Assembly: GCA_021904315.1 (NCBI GenBank)
Contig: CM038917.1
Span: 1,674,001 to 1,738,000, forward strand
DNA: 64,000 bases
Direction: 5' to 3'
Origin: Sphagnum magellanicum
Taxonomy: Eukaryota > Streptophyta > Sphagnopsida > Sphagnales > Sphagnaceae
Of this stretch, positions 13,422 to 26,370 are shown in pieces; the stretch's first letter is position 1, and the number at the start of each line of letters is the position of its first letter. A model generated the notes under the pieces. The model had not been told where the DNA came from, ran no database searches, and saw only the letters and a list, made by a program, of their open reading frames with translations. The position numbers and the translations under genes were made by a program.

Positions 13422-16400
13422 CTATAACCTGGATGCTGGCTTCCAAGGACACCCGCCTTCAAAAGCCTGGTGCAAAACATCCTCCATCCTTTTTGCCAGC
13501 AATATCTGATAACATAACTGCCACCAATGAGAATCTAAAGAGCCACAAGCTGAGGTGTAGACAGACAGTACTGCTTGGAATATGCTGCATTACAGTTGGA
13601 TTAGACAACACAATTCAGCAGCAATTTCTTGGAAGAGAATGATGTTTTCTTTCAGAAGACTGCCTTCAGACATTTTGAGGTCAGAAAATGTTACCTCCAT
13701 GTTGGCAAGGATGGCAGCAGGCACCTCTTGTAGATCTTTTCTATTGCGTTCTGGCAGTATCACTCTCTGTATTCCACAGCGATGTGCTGCCAATATCTGT
13801 GAAATCGGTAAATGTCAGGAACAATGTTTTACTTGGTGTTAAGCAATTAGTGTTCGTGTCAGAGACTTTGCAATTCAATGGGTGACATGATTTCAGCTAC
13901 TCTTCATCAACTAATCACAAAAGACTGCTGGTCTGCCACAGAAGATGTGACCATTTCTGTACAATTGCAGAGAAATCTCCACGATAACACTTTAAAGGTA
14001 ACAGTTGTGTAAGTTCCAGGGAAACCAACCTGACAAGAACGAGTTCAGTCAAAACCTCATGAGTGTCAATGACAAAGCATGACAACCAACACAGTGAAAA
14101 TAAGTAGTCTGTCCAGTACCTTATCCTTGACTCCCCCAACAGGAAGAACAAGCCCTCTGAGAGTCATTTCGCCTGTCATGGCTGTATCAGCCCGTACACA
14201 GCGCTTTCCAAATAGAGACACCAAGGCAGTGACTAATGTCACGCCTGCAGATGGACCGTCTTTTGGAACTGCACCAGCTGGAAAGTGGATATGTATGTCA
14301 CGGTCTTTGAGGAGGCTCCCTGCTTCAGCCACTGCCAACTTCAGCTCTGCAGCTCTTGCTCGAACCTACTCCAATGCAAACTCATTATTAATCTACATCC
14401 AATCACAAACACAGACCTTCAAGCTTGGACTCCTCAGGGCTAAAGGATACATGGTGAATAACTTTATACAACCCTCACAGACTTCAAAGCCAGAAACTCT
14501 GGAGCATGTTTTTAGGGAGTTTAAGAGTTCACCCAGGTCAGAGCAATTTGTGCTGATTCTTTGATGACATCTCCTAGCTGTCCTGTCAAATGTATGTCCC
14601 CCTTTCCAAGCATTGCAGTGGCCTCCACAAACTGGACCTCACCACCAACTACTGTCCATACTAATCCTACTGCAACACCTGGAGTTGCCACTCTCTCAGC
14701 TGCCTCCTTCCCATCAAACCTTGGTGGCTGCATATCCACAGACGACTTGTCAGCCAATTTCAGAGCCTCACCACATCCAGGCACTGAAATTACAACCCAC
14801 TCCATGCAGAACAAATGCTGAATTGAACTCATACCCCACAAGCAATGACTGTTGGATGCAAAAACCGGTGACAAATAAGAAAATATCCAAAAGAAAGGCT
14901 CCCTAAATATCCCAGTGAAATAGTGGGGAATTCACAGCCATGTACACAGCATACTCTTACCATAGTTTGCTTATTGCCTAAGGTGCTGAAACTGACAGAG
15001 TCCATGCATCTATATTGCACACAGCCTCCCAAAAGAAGTATATTCTGTGGACAAAGCTTTCTTCTTGTCTTTCACTCATTATCACTCAGTTGGGACCACA
15101 TGCACAAGTGAAATATAGATGCAAATTCCACAAGTGTCAACTTCAAGAGTGAAAGGTAATGACTGGGTAGAGCTTCACCCCTAGCACAACTTCAAGCATT
15201 GCCTCATCCACAAGCAAAGGCTCTAGATCTGTCATGGCACTGGCAACTTCTCGACCATGAATACCCACAGCCTCCACTTCCATTTCTACTCCACCCCCAT
15301 CTCCAAGCCCTCCTCTGCCTTCCCCATGATCCATCAGTGAGACCTCTGGTATCATGTCCCCTGTCACCCTCCTCATTGACTGCTCCCTCTCTGCGACTTT
15401 AACTGCTGCTGCTCGAGCTAGTGCTGCCAAGTGACGCTCCAAGTTACGCACCCCTGCCTCTCTGGTGTATCGCTGAATTGTGAGCTCGACCATAGGCTTA
15501 CACATCCCAACAAGCCTGGTGTGAACTCAAATATACTACCATCAGGTCAATCCTATCTGATCTGGGCAGGATGTAGCTTTCGAGATTGACCTCATAGTTG
15601 ATCTAATGAGGGTAATATATAACAAGGAATTCTCAACTGATGACCCTCTCCCTCACAACTCCAGACCAACAATGGTTGAAGCAATGAAGCCTCACAACAT
15701 GTTGATATCATGAGCACTTGTCAGAGCAGGACATCAGTAAATTCAACTGTGAGCAGCAGATTGCAACCCTGATCATGTACCATAAAACCTAATTACTGCT
15801 CAAACCACAACTAATCCTCCTTTGTCTAGGATTTCTACACTCCTGAATACAGCAAGACAATCATCTCAAACTCAAAGATTGAGCTTGTCCCATATAAAAC
15901 TCAAGACAAAGGAGAAGCCAATAAGGCATCAGCTTACCTCTGGAATCTTTATGTGTTTGTTTGTGATGCCATGCTGCTCGAGGACACGGGGTATAAGATG
16001 TCGCATGGCAATATGCAACTTCTCCTCTGGTGTATAACCAGGCAGCTCAATAACCTCCATTCGATCTAAGAGAGGTGCTGGCATGGTCTGGACTCTGTTT
16101 GCTGTCGCAACAAACACCACCTTTGATACATCGAATGGCACATTGAGATAGCTGATTCCAATCTGAATTAAAGATTGCTTCAACTTTCAAAGATAAAAAA
16201 TCAGATGTAGATACCAGAAATATATCATAATGTGGCAGGATACTGATCATTGAATGTCTTGTTCTGTTCAGGGTCTAGGACTTCAAGCAGAGCTGAAGCT
16301 GGATCCCCACGCACATCAGCCCCTGTCTTGTCTATTTCGTCCAATAGCATTACAGGGTTGTTCACCCCAACTCTCTGCCATCCACAAACCTCAAGCCAAA

Positions 16401-19400
16401 ATCCATTTAGCTTTCAGGAAACACACAAGAATTGGAGACTCTTAGACAGGTCACAGATTACAAGAACAAATGGAAGAAACATCTACCTTGATGCCCTCGA
16501 TAAGCCGGCCTGGCATACTTCCTATATACGTTCTGCGATGTCCTCTAATGTCAGCCTCATCTTTCACCCCACCTAGTGATAAACGGATGAATCGCCTCCC
16601 TAGTGCTCCAGCAATTGATGATGCCAGTGAGGTTTTGCCCACTCCTGGTGGCCCCACAAAGCAAAGAACTGGTCCTCTAGCATCTGGCTTGAGCTGCATG
16701 AATTCCAAATTTTGAGAAAATTTCAGTCTCATCAAAAAACCTGCACAACTTCTTTGCCCATCTTCTCATTCTAGCTAGTATGCAAAGCTGCTATACTAGG
16801 AAACAGATAAACAAAATCAATTCTAGAGTGACAAATTACACTAGTAACATGAAACAGACCTTGCGGACAGCCAGATATTCGATAATGCGCTTCTTCACTT
16901 TGCTAAGGCCATAGTGATCACTGTCCAGTCGATCTTTGGCAGCCACAAGGTCAATCTCCCGCTCCTCACTACTGATCTGCCATGGCAGCTCTGCTAGCAG
17001 CTCTAAATAAGTGCGTGAACTGCCATATCCCGGTTGCTGTGGCTGCATCTTTCTTAATCGTCTGCATCAAGTGTTCTATTAGTTGTAATCCCATCACATA
17101 ACTGAAGAATACAAAATGCTCAACACAGCAGTCTCCAGAACCACCAACAATCCTTGGGTACTATCCCTACCTACCATGTAATGGAGCACAGAGCTGTCTA
17201 CTTCTCAATTCACATGACAGAAGCCCATCAGATTCAATTCTTTCAGGTTGAGGATGATGTAAACCACCAAGACTGGCAGAAAACCTTGAAGTCTTTAAGG
17301 TGCAGTTTTACTTAAGTCTATGCTGTTAGTGACAGCAAATAAGCTTCAACAACTGAAGTACCTGAGCTCCCTTTGAGCATGCTTCCAGACATTGGCAGGC
17401 ATACCAACACTTTGCATCTTTCTTTCTAGTGCAACAATATCATCTTCATCATCATCATTATCCCCAAGCTCGTCCTTTATGGCTCTTATCTGTTGAACCA
17501 GTCTTTCTGTCATTCTCATTGGTCCTTCTGGAACTGATATTCTGCATAGATGATCATCTGTAAACATGCAATTGCACACAACTAAACAACAAATCAGATA
17601 GGGCATGGTTGAAGCTTTGTACCTGCTGTCGAAGAACGTCTTTTTGGGACTTGGATAGGTGTCCTTCCACCTTCATTGATATTTTCTCTGCTACTCTGAG
17701 AGTCTGCAGAAAAACCCAAAAAAGCTACTTGCTTGTTACTATCCACAGACATCCATTAGAAGAACACACACACCAAATACTGCATCCAGTAGAGCAAAAC
17801 ACACCTGAAGATGACGGGTAATGATCTCAGTAGCTTTTAAAAGACGCTGCCGAAGGTCTACAGCATCAAGCATGGCAAGGCGCTGGTCAAAACTACCCTC
17901 AAAGCTTGCGACAAAAATGTCTGCCAACCTGTGTGCTGATGCAGTCTCCAACAGTGCCTTGGTGCGTTCAACTGCCTTCAGCTTCTGATTGAACAAAAGC
18001 ATCCCAAAAACAAGTAACAGAATCATTGGATAGCCTTCAACTTCCAGGCCACACATGCATTCTGGCACACAGAGTTCTATCCTGCCAACACTCCTACTGA
18101 AGGAGCCTATGCAGCATGATCTAGAAAATCTCTGCATTCTGTTCATGCAAACCAATGCAAGAGAAGGCAAACTTTGGAATGCAGAAGAGGAGAAAAGCAG
18201 TAAGCACCGGCTCAAGAAGAGAGATTAAATCTCCTGCCACAGATTTGAACTGGCGTGCAAGTACTTGCACCTCAGGATCTTTCTCAGCCTGTTCCATCTC
18301 TAGACCAAAAAATCACAACCGCCCCATACCACACCCAAACACTCAGCCTTCTGCTTTCTGCTAGGTGAATGAACATTTTGCAATGCAATAGGTACTGTGT
18401 TCTTCACCACTAAGTCACAACAATGATATGCTTCAAGTATGAGGCAACTTAAACCAGAAGACCAGATGGACTCCAAACCCTAATTTTATAGAGATTCAAA
18501 GCAGACAGCAAATTATGAAGTACCAGCTTTGGTGGAGTCAAGCTGTGTCACTCGAGCAGTATTGTATAAATCATGCACATTGAACTCTTGCACACCAAAT
18601 CGGCACCGCCCTTCAAGAATCACAGTGTATGTCACACGGCTGGTGGGCTTCTCCATGTGCTGCTGTAGTGCAAGTACTCTAGCCGCAACTCCCCTAATCC
18701 ACATAGATCCAAGAATAGCATACAAGTTCACTTGACTTATCCTCAAAGATTTCCTTCATGACTTTCAATCTCAGACCTTTAAATGCAACTAGAATCAGCC
18801 CTTAGAAGAGCCCCACAGCAATGCTCGTGACAAAAACTCAGGAAAGAGGTAAGTACCTTGGGTGCCAATGAATAGTTTCATTTGTTTGTCTGCCCACTGG
18901 GGGTTGTAGATCTGAAGGAGGTGGTGCCACCACAGAACTCTCTCTCTCCCCACCTCGAGTAACCATGCCTGTACCAAGCACACATCTTCACTATGTTGTG
19001 TACTATCACTATGACCTTGATGGTATGTTGCTGCCAAAGCTATGATGGCTCATGAACCAGTTTATCTTGAATATGGTTGAAACTGGGAGAACCATCATCA
19101 GAAAATCTGATATTTTCCCATCACACAATGCATAAATTTGGTTTCACACAGTCAAAGTTCTTGCCTTCCTGTAGAAATTGCAACATGGAGGCTCTTGGAG
19201 ACAAAGGCCGATCAGACGCCTGACTATCATGCATTGGCACAACACCAATCAATCCCTTGAGGTCTTCCTTCTGCCATAGTTCCTGCTCCACCAACTGCAC
19301 ACTACACACCGAAATGCCCCCTCCCTCAATACGCTCAATAGCCACAGTTTATGTGCACAACAAAAAGAGCATATATAAATGTAAGGATTTACACATGGTC

Positions 19401-20357
19401 AGAGCAACCCCACCAGTGCACTGCATAGTGAATTTTGGATGAAGTCAAAATATGCCAGTTTTGCTCAGCAAAATGGTTTTGGCCCAGCATTTTAGCACAG
19501 GAAGCTGAGGCTGGAAAAAGGCACAGCAAAGCCTAACACCTGCTGTTGATTGGCTAAATGATTTGATTGGTCCAGGTGGGTTGCTATTAGAAGTCTCCCA
19601 CCTTTTGCAGTCCCACTTTCAGTTTTATGGGTGGGGTTGGGAATAAATAAATAACTAATCTAGGATGTGAGCAATACTGTTGCAGGGCAACATATTGAGC
19701 ATGGGTAGAGATGGTCTGAGGGAGTTCACATGATGAGCAAAACCTCTCTCTGTGTGGCAGCAACAAGGATGAGTAGAACTTTCAGGACTGAAAGAAACCA
19801 CAATCTTGTCCCCAAAATGCTGGAGGTAGAATTGCAGGCCAATTCTCCAAAGCCTGCAAAGAGTAGTAATAATGTTGTGGCCTCCAGAACATTCCCAAAT
19901 TATAGCAGAGGCATGATGAGGAGGTCAACAACACATCCTCCTTGCAAAATGGTCATGGACACAAGTCTAGCCACTTTCCAAACTTGAAAATTCTGTACAA
20001 ATTTTTCTTCTTCCGCTCATAATTGTGCTTTATTTGCACGAGAAAGCGAGAGGAATAACCAGAGAACTTCTTCCCGCCTCACATTTTCTCTTCACTGAAA
20101 CCCGGTACTCAGTTCCACAGATGCTCTCAATTGCGGCTAGCAACAAATCCTCCGGGCGGAAGGGAAGAGGAAGAAACGGGGAGCAGATGGGGATGGGAAG
20201 AAGAAGAAGAGGGAGGAAGATGAAATGAGGAAGAGGAGAAGGTGTGCTACCTGGCAGCTGAAGTGCAGCGGACGCCGACCACGCCTCCAGGGAGAAGGAC
20301 CTTGTTGCGGGAGGGTAGGATGGCGATGGTGGAAGGCAGCTCGAAGTGCTCCGCCAT
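13422..20357 (-). CDS. LON2: Lon protease homolog 2, peroxisomal
   Basis: ATP-dependent Ser/Lys protease of the peroxisomal matrix, which degrades damaged matrix proteins and supports matrix protein import. Seventeen exons: 20251-20357, 19165-19301, 18857-18968, 18524-18693, 18208-18299, 17805-17984, 17623-17703, 17362-17489, 16860-17061, 16487-16693, 16244-16374, 15938-16151, 15179-15496, 14533-14727, 14120-14365, 13695-13796, 13422-13505. They sum to 2706 bases: 901 codons plus stop, every junction in phase; Arabidopsis LON2 is of similar length. N-terminal LON substrate domain (exons 1-8), then AAA+ with Walker A GPPGVGKT (about 417-424) and Walker B VMLLDEID (about 480-487), then protease domain with catalytic Ser in KDGPSAG (about 797) and Lys in GGVKDK (about 838). 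The C-terminus SRL is a type 1 peroxisomal signal, encoded in a final 84-base exon too short to be found as an open frame. Start is the ATG at 20355-20357 opening MAEHFELPS. Intron 2 seems to use a GC donor. Nothing suggests loss of function. Confidence 0.95.
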
Positions 20358-20487
20358 CACTGTACTCACAACGCAATTTCCGGAAGCAAAACAAGAACGA
20401 GTGCAAACAGAACCCGCACGCAAACATACGCACTAATGCGCACACACGCAAACAGCAGCGACGACAAACAGCGAAGAGCCAGAGACG

Positions 20488-20645
20488 GAGAGCTTGGCGG
20501 TCCCCGTCCAACGGACTACTAAAAAGGCAGACTGTAAGATTACCCGATAGGCTTAAAAACTTCTGAGAGCATGGCGGTCCCCGTCCATCGGACTAATAGA
20601 AGGCAGTTTTTAAAACTTTACCCCATGGGCTACAAACTTCGCTCG
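20488..20645. repeat. 77-bp direct duplication in the LON2 5' flank
   Basis: Two copies beginning GAGAGC(T/A)TGGCGGTCCCCGTCC at 20488 and 20565 and ending near AAACTTC. They share most of their length with modest divergence. They start about 130 bases upstream of the LON2 start codon and could lie in its promoter or 5' leader. Confidence 0.75.
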
Positions 20646-20848
20646 ACAAAAACATAGTAGCTGAATTTTAGGGTTGATTATCAGTGTCGGGCGGCTCTTT
20701 GAATTTTTAAAGAACTGCCCGTTCTGGTTCTTAGCTAGACAAAAACATATGACACTCGTCGATAGCTGAATTTTAGGGTTGATATCAGTGAGATCGGGCT
20801 GTTCTTCGAGTTTTCTTAGAACTGCCCGTTTTGGTTTTTTCAACATTC
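20645..20848. repeat. Second direct duplication, about 93-107 bp, upstream of LON2
   Basis: Copies start GACAAAAACATA at 20645 and 20738; both carry TAGCTGAATTTTAGGGTTGAT and AGAACTGCCCGTT. The second copy has an extra block containing GACACTCGTCGA. The two duplications adjoin. The minus-strand open frame across the block is an artefact of the repeats. Confidence 0.75.
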
Positions 20849-20934
20849 CATACGTAATCAAAGAACTGCTAGTTCCAGTGTGACAGGGAATTAGGGCTTA
20901 GGTGTTGAACAAACTTTCTTGAGAAAGTTTTGGG

Positions 20935-20973
20935 ATTAGGGTTTAGGGTCCTAATTCAGCTAAACCCTAAACC
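20935..20973. repeat. Short interstitial telomere-like motif, head to head
   Basis: ATTAGGGTTTAGGG on the plus strand is followed 11 bases later by TAAACCCTAAACC, so G-rich and C-rich telomere-type units (plant TTTAGGG) face each other. Only about two units per arm. Such telo-box pairs also occur by chance or in plant promoters. Confidence 0.5.
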
Positions 20974-20974
20974 T

Positions 20975-22160
20975 ATGAGAATTAGGAGTTATTGAGGAAC
21001 CTTTGGATCAGTCGCAGTTGAAAGGATCTATAGTTTGGATATGCTTTCAAACTTTGTGAAGCTGAGAGTGTTTGGGATGCTCTTCTAGGTTATGATGATG
21101 CTGGTGTATGTTTTTGGGATTAGTACCAAAGGGGTTTGTTGTGATGGAATTATTTCAAGGACTAATAAGATAGCCCATGAGAGCAACTTCAAAGTGTTTT
21201 TAATCCCATTTGTGTCTTATGACATAAGACTTTGGATCTGTCCAAATACACAGAAAGTTAAAGAACGCTTTTGTTCGACCTTACCCCCACACTCTTGGTG
21301 AACTCATGCAGACTACGAACACGGTTGCCCTGGCCAAATTTGTGGCATGCTGCCAGTATCAGAGGACAATCTGTCCTCCATGATCTACCTTTCGTCTAAT
21401 GGACTCTCTGGTCCCAAATGGACGTAAAATTGTAAATAGTAAACAGATTGTTGTTTGAATAAAGGGAGAAGGTTATTTGATGTGCAAAACTTTGTAATTG
21501 CATATGTTTTGTTTTGTGTTTACTGTTATTTGTGCTTATGAGATTGGGCAATACATTTTTTTATTATTTTTGTTTTTGTTACATTAGTTTTTCAAAAAAA
21601 TTCAAAATAAACTTGGGTTGATAATTGATGGGTATTTTCCCTCATTTTAAGAACCACCCAACATTGGTTGATATTTTCACATTTGGCTTACATATGTGTA
21701 AGGTAAAATCCAAGGGCAAAGGAATTATTGAAACAAGGGTGCATGAGGCAAGAGATGCGCTCAATTTTTGTAATGCTCTTCCCTATGTGCTTTACATGGT
21801 GTGAAAAAACAATGCAACCTTCAAAGAGTGAAGCTTTATGTTTATAATAAAACTCATGATGAAAATTGAACATTTGCCATGAAAATAGAATGCCTATTCA
21901 TGGGGTAGAGCAATATTTTTGCATTATTACATACCTTTTAGTTACATTACAAAAATTTCAAGAAGTATTTACCAATGTTGGATGGGTTTTAATTTTTTTA
22001 GAATCTTGCCAGGTCTAGGTTTCAAGAGCTTTTTTGGTACCTAACCTAATCTTTTTAACGGACTTGGGGAGGGTTTAAAAAAATTGGAAAAAATAATTTT
22101 CGTCAAATTTCAAAGTGCCAGTTTTCAAACAATTCATACTAGCCAATTTTCAAAGGTGAT
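20975..22160. other. AT-rich intergenic DNA, nothing recognised
   Basis: Short open frames only, with no recognisable domains on either strand. From about 21.5 kb onward base composition becomes strongly AT-rich, marking the shift from the LON2 flank to repeat-derived DNA. Confidence 0.4.
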
Positions 22161-22735
22161 TTTTAGGCAATGGGTATCAAAAGTTTTCTTATTTCATAAA
22201 TTGTAAATTGTTTAATTTTTTCCAAAAAAATTAAAACAAAAATTGATTCAATTCTACGAAAAATATATATGTCCAAGAGTTCATCCCATTCAAAAGAACT
22301 TTCAAATTCTTCTAACTCCTTTGCAAAATCTAAATCCTTTTCAATTAGCTCCATCAAATTGGAAAGTGGTTTATAATCAAGATTTTGTGCATTTGGCTAG
22401 TTTTTGCTCATAGATATCAATCTCTCTAAATTTTTTGATTATAAACAACATCTTTTCAAGTTTATAAGTATCTTTATTAAAGAAAACAAAATTTAGTGTG
22501 AATTTGTGACTCAACAATCTTTAGGATTTGGCAAACCAAAAAAACAATAATAGGAAACATGGTTTTATGTTTTGCCCACCATTGAAAAAAACACTTAATT
22601 CTTTTTAAATCAATTTCGTAACATCTAAAAGTCAACATTTCCCTTTTAATAAGTTTAGTTATTAATTTATTGGGAGTTTTTTCAAAATGATTTAGATCAG
22701 AATCTGCATTTGGGTGAAAACATGACAAAATGTAT
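22160..22735 (-). pseudogene. hAT-family transposase C-terminal remnant
   Basis: On the minus strand two broken frames read through the hAT C-terminal dimerisation region: CFFQWWAKHKTMFPIIVFL followed by CQILKIVESQIHTKF, then after several stops MELIEKDLDFAKELEEFES and FEWDELLDIY. The WW..H..MFP...FL..QIL.IV.SQI pattern is typical of the plant hAT C-terminus (usual form: PLQWW...FP.L..LA...L.I..S....E). The rest of the transposase is too decayed to follow above 22.75 kb. It is unrelated by position to the larger hAT at 50-62 kb. Confidence 0.6.
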
Positions 22736-25690
22736 AATTAAAAATATTTGTTAGTCTTTTTGTTAAGTGAACAAAAAGTAAGACCAAAACCCATCACAAA
22801 ATTGTTATATATTCAATTTGTTTAGTTGAATGATAAATAACAAGATATTAATTTTTTCATTATTACGCATTAATTTTTAAATTTTGCATTATAAGAGTAG
22901 ATTTCAAATAAACTTTTCTAAATGCAAGTAGCTTTTAAAACCTACTTTCTACATGTAAAATTTAATTCAAGTATGTGTCAAGTATATTTTACCAAGGGAA
23001 TGTAGATTTGTTTTTTGGTGATGCCATTGAATATACAATGATTTTTATGCTATAACTTCATACAAAGTAGGTTTGAACACCATATTGATTAGTCAATTTC
23101 AAACATACTTATTCCCTACTTTTATTCTTCCAATTTTTTTGAAATTTTGTAATTGATTTACAATAAACCCAATTGAAGGTTCAATCATTTCAAAATGAAA
23201 TTTAAGTAAAATTCTAATTTACTTTCCTGTGTTTCTGTGAAAAATTGCCTTTTTTGAAACTTAATATTTTTTCGTTAATTTTTTTTTAATACTTTACTAT
23301 GCTTCCACCCATTTGTTGTTTGATTTACATGACTAAGTTCAAATTTTACCATTGGGTGTACATAATGATAACATTTTAAAAACATAGGATTTAATGATCA
23401 TCTATCATATTCTTCAACAATGTTCACCCCTCTTCACGACCAATAAAAGAAGATATTAAACAAAGGCTTTTAAACCTAGGATCTAGCATTAAACATAACA
23501 TGTTATGAGATTTTTTTCTTTAAATTTTCTTGAAAAAGAAAGGAATGATTCCAAAACAACACAAACTTCCTTTTTAATATTAGTAGCAAATAATAATAAC
23601 TCAAAGGTAATTCTGAAATCATCATCATCAATCAAAATAATTTGGGCAAATGGGTTTGTAGCAAAACCTTACATTTTAAAGAAATGGTAATGGTAGACTA
23701 CAATGCATCAAATAGTAACCAGTGGCTACTAGATTGGTTCAAAACACATGCATTCACAATAAGAGAAAAAATAATCAACAATTATTTAAAAAATGTGCCA
23801 AGTAAAAAAAGGGGGGCAACCTGCCATTAATTCTAACAATATTTTACCGACTATACCAAAGGATAATAACATCCTTGAATTGCAAATCTTGGAACATAAT
23901 GATTTTGCTAGCAAACTTGCAATAATTAAACAACTGTTAAATATGTATCAAAGCAACATCATTGAATAAAAAGAGACTTCAATTATTATTTTTTTGTAAA
24001 AGATAAAAAATTCACCTTGTCTTCACTAGAATATTTAATTTTTTGAGCAAATGTTCAAATTAAAACAAATGTTGTTCCACTCTTGTTTACCATTCCCTAA
24101 CTTCTTAGGTCAAATTATATGTTTTTACAAATTTGATTGGGTAGAGTTGATAAAAATAAACCAAAGGTTTTTGCGCACCTTTTCATTAATTGTAACATAC
24201 TTACATGCTTTAGAAAAAACATGGCCAAAACATATATGTGTTTTGGAAACTTTCATCTAAACTTAAAACTTCACATTTGACAATTGATTTCAAGGCAATT
24301 ATCATTATAGTTAAATTTGACCCTTCATCTTTCACATATGAAATAATTTTTAAAAAAATCCATATCAAGTAAACAATTATGTCAAATTAATAGCCAAGAT
24401 TTAACTAATAGTTTCTATTATTTCAAATAGCCCAATAGTCATTTGTTTAGGCTTTTAATCAGATCTTAAAAAGTTAATTTCAAGAGCAAAAATATCATGT
24501 GCCCCCTTGGACATCTATAAGTCAAAACTTGTGGTTGTAGATATATAATCTCCCAATTTTGGCAACATATATTTTTTTCATTTTTTCCACCAATTTAAGT
24601 AATTATATTTCATGAAAAAAATATTTTATTAAAGGAAGACAATTCAAAGACATAGATGTAAAATTAGATGCTTAAACTAAACATTTTCCACAAATTGCAA
24701 AGGCAATTGATTTTTCACAATTAAAAGACCAAAGTCCTATAAAAATTCTTTCTACTATTCATCATTTTTTTAAAAAGGAAATTTCATAGAAAAAAACTTA
24801 GATATTGCACTTCCTGAAACATTTATTCTTTTTTGTTGTTAGTTGTTTTTTAATTGGTCTTCTTACTAGAGTTTTTTTTTTTTTTCAAAAAATTTGACAA
24901 TTATTGCAAAGTCATTATCCACATGCTTTTAAAAATTGGTATACCATATGTCTTAAAATATGTTATAATCATTTTTCTTTTTTTTGTTTGGATTAAAAAC
25001 ATGGACAAGATTGTTGAAACAAAGCAAACATCTCATGATTTGAAAATTTCCATTATCAACTTCTTTATCATCATGTACATAATAAAAAACCAAACAAATC
25101 GCATTCCTATTGTGACCTTTCTATATTTTCCTTTGATTATGCAATGTTTGAAGGTTTTTTTCCATTTCATTCCTTTCATTATGAACAATTTTTTTCTACA
25201 TTAATTTGTTCTACTATACTTTGTTTTGTTTGAAAGTTGACATTAAAATTTTTAGTTTCCATATTACATTCATGTAAACTTTCATTTTCACCCCTAATTA
25301 TCATCACATTTTCATTTTGACTTGATTCCATTTCTTACAATATGTTAAATATGTTAAAGGATAAATAGAAATAAGTATAAAATTTACCAAAATTATGGGT
25401 TTTGATTTCATTTATCTAATCTACCAAAGGAAATCAAACTAAAAATACAAGCAATTTCAAACAACTAAGATGCTTTTAGTTTTTTAATCTACCCAAAGAA
25501 CATCAAACAAAAAATACAAGAAATTAATAATAACCAATACATTTACAAGAATTTACAAGATTATTGAAGGTTTAGGATTTAAGATATGAAAAAAATGTAA
25601 AAGATGGTAAAAGATTTGAAAAAATATGTCACAAGGTGATTTGCAAGTATGTTTCTACTCTTGCACATGACAAAATATGTACAACATGTC
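22736..25690. other. Strongly AT-rich intergenic DNA
   Basis: Poly-A/T tracts and many stop codons in all frames. The longest open frame (about 116 codons near 24.9-25.2 kb, plus strand) is rich in Phe/Ile/Lys as expected from AT-rich sequence and has no recognisable domain. Probably the worn-out body of the neighbouring hAT element and other repeats. Confidence 0.4.
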
Positions 25691-25839
25691 TATTTAAAGT
25701 AAAAACAAAACCTGAAAAATTTGAAAACAGGCACTTGAAATAAAATTAAGACAATAGAAATTGAAAAAAATACAACAAAAAGAAACTCCAAAAAAAAATT
25801 AGAATTTTTTGATGAAGTAGCAATTTGGAAACCTAAATA

Positions 25840-26370
25840 ACACCAACAAAGCACATCAAGGAAGCACCAACAAGGAACAATAAAGCACAACAAGGAAATG
25901 CCAATAAATATTAAGGGTCAAAAAGGTACTTAAGGTAAAGAGGCATCGACAAGGACTAATAGAACATAGCAAGAAGGCGCATACGGACATTGACAAAACA
26001 CATCAAGGAGGTGCAGATGAACACCAATAAAACAAAGCCTCTTACGAACACCAATAGAGCATAACAAGGAGGTGTGAACAAGCACTGACAAAGCACATCA
26101 AGGAAGTGCAGATGAGCACCAACAAAACAAAGCCTCTTACGAGCACCAATAGAACACAACAAAGAGGCGTGGATGAGCACCAACAAAAAACAACCAAGGA
26201 TGTGCAAATGAACACCAACAAAATAAAACATCCTACAAGCACCAATACAACACAACAAGGAGGCATGGATGAGCACCAACAAAGCACAACCAAGGGGCAT
26301 TGACGTGCACCAACAAAACAAAGTTTTCTACAAACACCAAAAAAACAAAGCCTCCTACAAACACCAAAAA
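25840..26370. repeat. Minisatellite with 95-96-bp higher-order unit
   Basis: A CACCAACAA-based unit of about 32 bp is arranged in threes, giving a higher-order period of 95-96 bp: the mark CATCAAGGA(G/A)GTGCAGATGA and its relatives recur near 26001, 26096, 26191 and 26287. Because the period is close to a multiple of three, several minus-strand frames stay open and read as Cys/Leu/Val-rich repeats; I do not regard these as proteins. Confidence 0.8.

Noticed and set aside
20137..20566. Arg/Ser-rich frames around the LON2 first exon
   Set aside because: Shadows of LON2 exon 1 and its flank in other frames.
24854..25204. 116-codon Phe/Ile-rich plus-strand frame
   Set aside because: Composition follows the AT-rich DNA; no domain or conserved pattern.
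26042..26321. Cys/Leu-rich repeat proteins on the minus strand
   Set aside because: They arise from a minisatellite whose period is near a multiple of three; no start context, splice signals or homology.
25840..26370. Possible CRISPR-like array
   Set aside because: Units are contiguous and diverged without unique spacers; the sequence is a plant nuclear minisatellite.
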